A stretch of DNA of 8,653 nt from Candidatus Omnitrophota bacterium (GTDB lineage Bacteria > Omnitrophota > Gorgyraeia > Aquiviventales > Aquiviventaceae), in contig JAHFGZ010000042.1 of NCBI GenBank assembly GCA_023247155.1, positions 1 through 8,653 of the forward strand, in the 5' to 3' direction. Positions 1 to 8,653 of the stretch are shown one piece after another. The position numbers and the translations under genes were made by a program. The notes under the pieces were generated by a model. It saw nothing but the letters and a program-made list of their open reading frames with translations. It had not been told where the DNA came from and did no database searches. The stretch's first letter is position 1; the number at the start of each line of letters is the position of its first letter.

Positions 1-2
1 CG

Positions 3-656
3 ATCATGGCGCTGGCGCTGGCGGTCGAGGCCAAGGACCCCTACAGCGCCGGCCACTCGAAGCGCGTGGGCTTCTACGCGACGCAGATCGCGCAGGAGAT
101 GGGGCTCGGGGAGGACATGCTGCGCACCCTCAATGACGCCGGTGTCCTGCACGACATCGGCAAGATCGGCATCAAGGACGAGATCCTCCTGAAGCCCGGC
201 GCGCTGACGTCGGACGAGCAGAAGATCATGCAGCAGCATCCGGTGATCGGCGAGGCCATCGTCAAGCCGGTGCGCTCGCTCGGCAAGGTGGTCGCCCTCG
301 TGCGCCATCATCACGAGCGGTATGACGGGGCCGGGTACCCCTCCGGGTTACAGGGCGAGGCGATCCCGCTCGGGGCGCGCGTCCTGGCCGTGGCGGACAC
401 GTACGACGCCATGGTGACCGACCGGCCCTACCGCAAACGGCTCTCGCTGGACGAGACCAAGCGCGAACTGAAGAAAGGCGCCGGCGCGCAGCATGACCCG
501 GCGGTGGTGGACGCGCTGCTCCGTGTGTTGGAGCGCAAAGAGCTCCGCCTCGCCGACGCGAAGGTCGCCGCCCCCGCCCCGCCATTTCTGGTGCCCCCTC
601 CCGCGACGCCGCTGTCGTCCCAGGGCCAGGGTCCTGAGACCCTCGGCTGCCGCTGA
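3..656 (+). CDS. HD-GYP domain protein, probable c-di-GMP phosphodiesterase (5' end outside window)
   Basis: The visible 217 codons are open from the first base of the window, and HD-GYP similarity begins at once (AVEAKDPYSAGHSKRV). The real start and any N-terminal sensory or receiver domain therefore lie upstream. Counting from the ATG at position 6, the metal-binding HD pair is in GVLHDIGK (H49, D50), the second histidine cluster is HHHE (101-104), and the signature GYP is in DGAGYP (107-112). VADTYDAMVTDRPYRK follows at about 129-144, then GAGAQHDP. These are the core motifs of HD-GYP enzymes, which hydrolyse cyclic-di-GMP with a metal centre. The last 30 or so residues are a proline/alanine-rich, probably disordered tail. 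The domain identification is firm. Enzymatic activity and the input signal are inferred. The next gene has its own promoter-like sequence, so co-transcription with prfB is uncertain. Confidence 0.93.
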   Translation: MMALALAVEAKDPYSAGHSKRVGFYATQIAQEMGLGEDMLRTLNDAGVLHDIGKIGIKDEILLKPGALTSDEQKIMQQHPVIGEAIVKPVRSLGKVVALVRHHHERYDGAGYPSGLQGEAIPLGARVLAVADTYDAMVTDRPYRKRLSLDETKRELKKGAGAQHDPAVVDALLRVLERKELRLADAKVAAPAPPFLVPPPATPLSSQGQGPETLGCR

Positions 657-685
657 CCGACCGGTTCCGTCCCGTCGGGTTCCGG

Positions 686-714
686 TTGTCCTCGCTAGCC
701 TTCCATGTTAGACT
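686..714 (+). promoter_or_regulatory. Candidate sigma70-type promoter for prfB
   Basis: TTGTCC (686-691) and TAGACT (709-714) are separated by 17 bases, and each matches the sigma70 consensus at four of six positions. A TG one base before the -10 box (706-707) resembles an extended -10. Transcription would start near 720-722, leaving almost no 5' leader before the ATG at 726. No Shine-Dalgarno sequence is visible there. This is a prediction from sequence alone in a 69-base gap. Confidence 0.4.
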
Positions 715-725
715 ACTCTCTCGCG

Positions 726-1884
<1,159 letters not shown>

Positions 1885-1932
1885 CGGGGGGCCATGCCGC
1901 TGCGCCACCCGTGGCCAATGCCAAAGACTCCA

Positions 1933-1971
1933 TATAGGTCATATTGACTATAATAGTCAATATGGGCTATA
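1933..1971. promoter_or_regulatory. Palindromic operator of the toxin-antitoxin operon
   Basis: A perfect inverted repeat with 12-base arms around one central base occupies 1940-1964 (CATATTGACTAT, A, then its reverse complement). The symmetry continues outward as TATAG (1933-1937) against CTATA (1967-1971) after two unpaired bases on each side. It covers the -35 box and spacer of the module's promoter and reaches into the -10 box. Phd/YefM-type antitoxins typically repress their own operons through such palindromes, with the toxin acting as co-repressor. Binding is inferred; the symmetry is directly visible. Confidence 0.85.
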
Positions 1972-1973
1972 AT
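1944..1973 (+). promoter_or_regulatory. Strong sigma70-like promoter of the toxin-antitoxin operon
   Basis: TTGACT (1944-1949) and a perfect TATAAT (1968-1973) are spaced by 18 bases. Both lie in a sharply AT-rich patch within an otherwise GC-rich region. Transcription should begin around 1980, just upstream of the ribosome-binding site of the antitoxin. A second TATAAT (1949-1954) falls in the palindrome centre but has no recognisable -35 box. Confidence 0.8.
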
Positions 1974-1982
1974 TGGGTTACA

Positions 1983-1990
1983 GGGGAGGG
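1983..1990 (+). promoter_or_regulatory. Ribosome-binding site of the antitoxin gene
   Basis: GGGGAGGG ends six bases before the ATG at 1997. This is the clearest Shine-Dalgarno sequence in the window at a natural gene start. It decides the start in favour of 1997 over the in-frame ATG at 1973, which overlaps the last base of the -10 box and could not be in the mRNA. Confidence 0.75.
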
Positions 1991-1996
1991 AAGCCG

Positions 1997-2260
1997 ATGA
2001 AGCGCATCCACATCAGTGTCGCAGAGGCGAAGCAACACCTCGCGGATCTACTGGGTCGAGTGGCCTACGGCCACGAACGGGTCACGATTACCCGTCGGGG
2101 CAAGCCGATGGCTATTCTGATTCCGCCGCATCAGGCCGAAGAGCAGCGGCATCTGGCTGATGCCAAGGGATGGCTGGACGACGATGATCCGTTTTTTGAT
2201 ACGATCGCGGACATTGTGGCTGGACGTCTCGCCCATCGGCCGCGGAGTGTGCGCAAGTAA
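1997..2260 (+). CDS. Type II antitoxin, Phd/YefM family
   Basis: This 87-residue protein has the Phd/YefM amino-terminal DNA-binding pattern: HISVAEAKQHLADLLGRVAYGHERVTITRRGKPMAILIPP at about residues 5-44. Here the conserved 'S..EAK..L..LL..V..GE.V.ITR.GKP.A.L.P' skeleton is easy to follow. The C-terminal part (DDDDPFFDTIADIVAGR at about 61-77) is acidic then helical. This is the usual toxin-wrapping segment that would occupy the PIN active site of its partner. The toxin gene begins six bases downstream. The antitoxin should neutralise that toxin and repress the operon through the upstream 39-base palindrome. Family assignment is firm; the exact subfamily is not determined. Confidence 0.92.
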   Translation: MKRIHISVAEAKQHLADLLGRVAYGHERVTITRRGKPMAILIPPHQAEEQRHLADAKGWLDDDDPFFDTIADIVAGRLAHRPRSVRK

Positions 2261-2266
2261 CGCACG

Positions 2267-2677
2267 ATGTACTTGCTGGATACGACCGCGCTGAGCGAAT
2301 TGATCAAGCGGCATCCGCATCCAGGCTTCATGCTCCGCCTGCACCAACAACCTGCCCGGACACTCTTCACCTCAACGATCTGTGTCATGGAGCTGCGCTA
2401 TGGCGCCTCGCTCCGAGCGGACCATCAGACGTTCTGGCGGCGGATCGAACAGGAAATCCTGGCGCATGTTGAGATGATCGAATTCGGTGAGCGTGAAGCC
2501 TGGATCGCTGGGGATGTGCTGGCGCATCTCAAGCGGACCGGCAAGCCGGTGGGGCTGGAAGACGTGCTGATCGGTGCGACCGCACGAGCCTATGGCTACA
2601 CCGTCGTCACGCGCAACGTCAAACATTTCCAAGGTCTGCCAGAGGTGAAAGTCGAAGATTGGCTGTCCACAACATGA
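2267..2677 (+). CDS. vapC: VapC-type PIN-domain ribonuclease toxin
   Basis: This 136-residue protein has the length and motif order of VapC toxins. It opens with MYLLDTTALSEL, in which D5 is the first metal ligand. CVMELRYG supplies E42 on helix 2, GLEDVLIGATARAYG supplies D99, and VVTRNVKHF (113-121) is the usual TRN segment near the fourth ligand position. It ends with VKVEDWLS. PIN toxins are magnesium-dependent endoribonucleases, and characterised VapCs cut initiator tRNA or the 23S rRNA sarcin-ricin loop. The target here cannot be read from sequence. All core acidic residues are present, so it appears intact. It is translated right behind the antitoxin and has no strong ribosome-binding site of its own, suggesting translational coupling. 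Confidence 0.93.
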   Translation: MYLLDTTALSELIKRHPHPGFMLRLHQQPARTLFTSTICVMELRYGASLRADHQTFWRRIEQEILAHVEMIEFGEREAWIAGDVLAHLKRTGKPVGLEDVLIGATARAYGYTVVTRNVKHFQGLPEVKVEDWLSTT

Positions 2678-2680
2678 CCC

Positions 2681-2710
2681 ATTCCGAACTCCGCATTCCG
2701 TATTCCGCCC
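2681..2710 (-). repeat. Heptamer-repeat arm (right), between vapC and secA
   Basis: Read on the - strand, the 30 bases are GGGCGGA, ATACGGA, ATGCGGA, GTTCGGA, AT. This is the inverted counterpart of the arm at 1847-1876. It starts three bases after the vapC stop and ends 17 bases before the secA start. On its own it cannot form a hairpin, but it could pair with the left arm across the toxin-antitoxin module. Confidence 0.85.
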
Positions 2711-2716
2711 TGCGTC

Positions 2717-2722
2717 TATGAT
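2717..2722 (+). promoter_or_regulatory. Candidate -10 box for secA, near-leaderless
   Basis: TATGAT matches five of six bases of the sigma70 -10 consensus and ends five bases before the secA ATG. A transcript starting from it would begin at or next to the start codon. No good -35 box lies 16-18 bases upstream, where the heptamer repeat is found. Weak evidence on its own, but the gene has no visible Shine-Dalgarno sequence either. Confidence 0.25.
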
Positions 2723-2727
2723 CGAAC

Positions 2728-5860
<3,133 letters not shown>

Positions 5861-5871
<11 letters not shown>

Positions 5872-7114
5872 ACCGATGAGGTGGGCCGGCGCGTGGTTGG
5901 CGGCTGGACTGTGCCTGGGCGGTTTCAGCCTGCCTGCGAGCGCCGCCGAGTACACGCTCGAACCGCCGCATCAGCAGGGGGAGTGGATGCAGCTGGTCCA
6001 GGGAGGGTTCGGCGATCCAGGGTTGATCATCTTGGGTCCTCTGGCTGAATTTCGGGGCCAATTGTACGTGGCAACCATGCACCGGAGCGCGGGCTGTCAG
6101 GTCTGGCGCACCGCCGATGGGGTCGTCTGGGAGCCGGTCGTCGGCGCGGGGGCTGCGACACCGGCCGGCTTCGGCGACCCGGACAACCGGTCCATGAACA
6201 AACTGCTCTCAGACGGCGAGTGGCTCTTCGCCGCGCTATGGAATGACGTCACCGGGGGGCAAATCTGGCGCAGCGCGGACGGCCTGACGTGGGAGCCCAG
6301 CGTGGGATCCGGGGCCGCCATGCCCGCCGGATTCGACAAGGCGGAGAACACCGGGGTCACCGCGCTCGGCCTGTTCCAGGGCCAGGTCTTCGCCGGCACC
6401 GGCAGCGCGCATTGCAAGGACGGCGTGGAGCTGTGGCGCTCGCGCGACCATGGCCTGAGGTGGGAGCCGGTGGCCGGAGAGCGGTTCGCGATCCAGACTG
6501 CGTTGGCCCGAGAAAGCAAGTATTTCCTGGATATGGCGGTCTTCGGCGATGCGCTCTATATCTCGACGGGCGATCAGCGCACCGGGGGGTCGGAGATCTG
6601 GCGCTCGCGCGATGGGTGGATGTGGGAGCCTGTCGTCGGAGCGCCATCGCCATACCGGGCCGGCATGGGCAAGCCGAGCGACGATATGATCTACGATCTG
6701 GAGCCGTTCGCCGAGCGGCTGTACGCGGGCGTGCTGAACTATCTGCGGGAGGGTGGCGCGCTCTGGCGCAGCGACCGCACAGGCCAGGTGTGGGACGCCA
6801 TCGTAGGCGGTGATGCGCGGCCGCAGACCGCAGGATTCGGCCGGGCGGCGAACTTCGGCATCACCCAGCTGGCCGTCTACGGACCGCATCTCTACGCCAG
6901 CACATCGAATGAAGCCGGCACCGAGCTGTGGCGCAGCGCCGACGGATTGGCCTGGGAAACCGTCGTCGGTCCGGAGGCCTCGGTGCCCTCCGGCTTCGGC
7001 TCAACGAACCGGGCGATCAACGGGTTGGTCGTCTACCGGGATGCGCTGTATGCCAGCACGGACAACTCCTCCGCCGGCGGCGAAGTGTGGCGTTTGGACG
7101 CCGTCAACCATTGA
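5861..7114 (+). CDS. Exported seven-repeat beta-propeller protein, function unknown
   Basis: This 417-residue protein has an N-terminal signal peptide: positively charged MPSKPMR, hydrophobic WAGAWLAAGLCLGGFSL, and a signal-peptidase-I-like ASA-A around residue 28. The rest is built of seven copies of a roughly 55-residue unit. Each runs from a WEPVVG-like strand through a PAGFG turn and an LYAST strand to (E/Q)(L/I)WRSADG. The WR motif recurs at tryptophans 82, 136, 192, 247, 302, 357 and 410. That periodicity indicates a seven-bladed beta-propeller. BNR/sialidase-like propellers use similar Asp/Trp repeats, but no catalytic site is recognisable, so a binding or scaffold role outside the cytoplasm is only a guess. 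The start overlaps the secA end by 11 bases; ATG 5876, just past the secA stop, would shorten the signal peptide by five residues and is equally possible. Its stop overlaps the lnt start. Confidence 0.85.
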
Positions 7115-8653
7115 GCGGCGCCCTTAAGCCCCAACGATTCTTGCCGGCGCTCGGCAGCGCGGTCCTCCTCGTCCTCTCGTTCCCGGACTTCAACCAGCCG
7201 TGGTGCGCGTGGGTGGCGCTCGTCCCATGGCTGCTGATGCTGCGCGGCCTCACGCCCGGGTCCGCCTTCCGCTGGTCGTGGCTCATCGGCTTCCTGTTCT
7301 TCCTCGGGTCCATCTGGTGGATGGTCCACCTTCGCGACTTCGGCGGCCCGATGGCCATCGTCGGGTGGCTTGCGCTCTGCGCGTTCCTGCCGCTCTACTT
7401 CGGCGCGTTCGGGTGGCTCGCGCGCCGCTCGGGCTCTAGCCTGTGGGCCATTCCCGCCGCCTGGGTCGCACTGGAGTACGCGCGCAGCCATCTGCTCACC
7501 GGATTCGGCTGGAACCTGCTGGCCTACTCGCAGGCGCCGTGGCTGCCGCTCATCCAGATCGCGGACCTCACCGGCGCGTGGGGCGTGTCGTTCGTCATCG
7601 TGTTGGTGAACGCGGCCATCGCCCACGTGGTGCAGGCCAAGCGGGCGGGCGCCTCGCTGGCCGTGGCCCTCGGTACCGTGCTGATGACGTTGGGGTACGG
7701 CGTGTGGCGTCTGCCGCAAGTGGGGGGGTCGAATGCGGTGCGCGTCGCCGTCGCCCAGGGCAACATTCCGCAGGAGCGGAAATGGGATGAGGCCTATCGC
7801 GCGGACATCGTGGAGCGGTATGCGGAGCTCACCCGCCAGGCGGCTGCGGCCTCGCCGGACCTCATCGTCTGGCCGGAGACCTCGGTGCCGGGCTTCCTGG
7901 GGTTGGACGAGCCGCTGACCCAGTCGCTCCTCTCGCTGAGCCGCGCCGTGGGCGTCCCCTTGCTCATCGGCGCCCCGCACGCGCACCTGGATGGTGTGCG
8001 CTGGCAAACGGCCAACGGCGCGGCGCTGCTGCAGGCTGGCGCCCTCCAGCAGTGGTACGACAAGGTGCACTTGGTGCCCTTCGGCGAGTTCATCCCGTTC
8101 GAGGGGATGCTGCCCTGGTTGCGGGAGGTCCTGCCGCCCATCGGCGAGTTCGTCCCCGGCCATCAGTACACGGTATTCACCCTGCCAATGCGGAATGCGG
8201 AATTCGGAATGCGGAATAACCCGGATTCCGCACTCCGCACTCCGCACTCCGCATTGGGGTTTAGCGTGCTCATCTGCTTCGAGGATCTCTTTCCGGAGCT
8301 GGCCCGCCGGTTCGTGCAGCGCGGGGCGCGGTTCCTCCTGGTCATCACCAACGACGCGTGGTTCGGCCCGACGGCCGCCGCCTACCAGCATGCACAGGCC
8401 TCGACCTTCCGGGCGGTCGAGCTGCGCGTGCCGGTGGCGCGGGCCGCCAACACCGGCTGGTCCGGCTGCATCGACGCCTCGGGCCGCTGGCGCGGGAGCG
8501 TGCGGGACGCCGACGGGGCCGAGTTGTTTGTGCCGGGCACCGCCACCTGCGATCTGGCCACGCCCAGCCGCGCAGGGGCGGGGGGTGCCGCCGGCAGCCT
8601 GTATCTCCGGTGGGGCGACTGGTTCGCGTGGCTGTGCATCGGGCTGACGGCGG
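7111..8653 (+). CDS. lnt: Apolipoprotein N-acyltransferase (3' end outside window)
   Basis: Lnt is an inner-membrane enzyme that adds the third acyl chain to the N-terminal cysteine of lipoproteins in diderm bacteria. The visible 514 codons show hydrophobic N-terminal membrane helices (for example LPALGSAVLLVLSFPD and WLIGFLFFLGSIWWM). FGWNLLAYSQ (132-141) and then a nitrilase-type catalytic domain beginning VRVAVAQGNIPQERKW (210-225) follow. The triad is visible as E256 (LIVWPETSVP), K318 (YDKVHLVPFGEFIP) and C389 (VLICFED), with the supporting glutamates E326 and E391. The last membrane helix starts as the window ends. The TTG start at 7111 overlaps the preceding TGA stop; GTG 7087 and TTG 7141 are alternatives, and none has a clear ribosome-binding site. 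Residues about 360-381 are encoded by a palindromic repeat and are absent from ordinary Lnt proteins. The frame stays open through it, so the gene is probably functional. Confidence 0.94.
   Translation, partial: MSGALKPQRFLPALGSAVLLVLSFPDFNQPWCAWVALVPWLLMLRGLTPGSAFRWSWLIGFLFFLGSIWWMVHLRDFGGPMAIVGWLALCAFLPLYFGAFGWLARRSGSSLWAIPAAWVALEYARSHLLTGFGWNLLAYSQAPWLPLIQIADLTGAWGVSFVIVLVNAAIAHVVQAKRAGASLAVALGTVLMTLGYGVWRLPQVGGSNAVRVAVAQGNIPQERKWDEAYRADIVERYAELTRQAAAASPDLIVWPETSVPGFLGLDEPLTQSLLSLSRAVGVPLLIGAPHAHLDGVRWQTANGAALLQAGALQQWYDKVHLVPFGEFIPFEGMLPWLREVLPPIGEFVPGHQYTVFTLPMRNAEFGMRNNPDSALRTPHSALGFSVLICFEDLFPELARRFVQRGARFLLVITNDAWFGPTAAAYQHAQASTFRAVELRVPVARAANTGWSGCIDASGRWRGSVRDADGAELFVPGTATCDLATPSRAGAGGAAGSLYLRWGDWFAWLCIGLTA
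8185..8257. repeat. Palindromic heptamer element inserted in frame in lnt
   Basis: The left arm 8188-8217 is ATGCGGA, ATGCGGA, ATTCGGA, ATGCGGA, AT. The loop is AACCCGG (8218-8224). The right arm 8225-8254 is AT, TCCGCAC three times, then TCCGCAT. The arms pair at 26 of 30 positions, and symmetry extends three more bases on each side (CCA...TGG), giving a 33-base-pair stem. It belongs to the same family as the arms at 1847-1876 and 2681-2710. In the lnt frame it encodes a 22-residue segment beginning MRNAEFG and containing ALRTPHS. Confidence 0.92.

Noticed and set aside
657..725. Rho-independent terminator after the HD-GYP gene
   Set aside because: Only short GC stems (such as CCCG-TCGGG) are present and no T-run follows.
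1973..1996. Upstream ATG start for the antitoxin
   Set aside because: This ATG overlaps the last base of the -10 box and has no ribosome-binding site; ATG 1997 follows GGGGAGGG at ideal spacing.
8188..8254. CRISPR array
   Set aside because: Units are seven bases with no unique spacers, and the array reverses orientation around a loop; it is a palindromic repeat element.
8185..8257. Transcription terminator
   Set aside because: The hairpin is strong but sits mid-gene in an open lnt frame and has no T-tract after either arm.
8170..8270. Target-site duplication around the lnt element
   Set aside because: The CCA and TGG flanks are inverted, not direct, and no direct repeat of three or more bases is convincingly adjacent to both ends.
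7033..8391. A 452-codon - strand open frame opposite lnt
   Set aside because: Low-complexity charged composition opposite a clear Lnt. It stays open through the repeat because the heptamers lack stops on either strand.

Overview
This is a GC-rich bacterial chromosomal segment in which every supported gene lies on the + strand. The host looks like a Gram-negative-type (diderm) bacterium: it has an apolipoprotein N-acyltransferase (lnt), a SecA ending in a zinc-binding SEC-C motif, an HD-GYP protein and a frameshift-regulated RF2. I cannot name the phylum safely. The gene mix and the intergenic heptamer repeats would fit one of the GC-rich, mostly uncultured environmental lineages, but that is a guess.

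Layout: (1) 3-656, the C-terminal HD-GYP domain of a protein cut by the window edge, probably a cyclic-di-GMP phosphodiesterase. (2) 726-1884, prfB (RF2), carrying the classical programmed +1 frameshift site, so it must be read across an in-frame TGA at 819-821. (3) 1847-2710, a Phd/YefM-type antitoxin and VapC-type PIN toxin with their own AT-rich promoter and palindromic operator. The module is bounded on both sides by 30-nt arms made of degenerate ATGCGGA heptamers in inverted orientation. (4) 2728-5871, secA, with an unusual helical insertion of about 82 residues in the second nucleotide-binding domain. (5) 5861-7114, an exported seven-repeat beta-propeller protein overlapping the end of secA. 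(6) 7111 to the window end, lnt, whose catalytic domain contains an in-frame palindromic heptamer element eight residues before the catalytic cysteine.

How it fits together: secA, the propeller gene and lnt overlap one another and probably form one envelope-biogenesis transcript (export motor, exported protein, lipoprotein maturation). The toxin-antitoxin module looks like an accessory insertion between prfB and secA. The most unusual feature is the heptamer repeat family. One hairpin copy is translated inside Lnt, one arm encodes the C-terminal tail of RF2, and two arms bracket the toxin-antitoxin pair. A perfect ATGCGGA array has no stop codon in any of the six frames, which would explain how such an element can sit inside essential genes.
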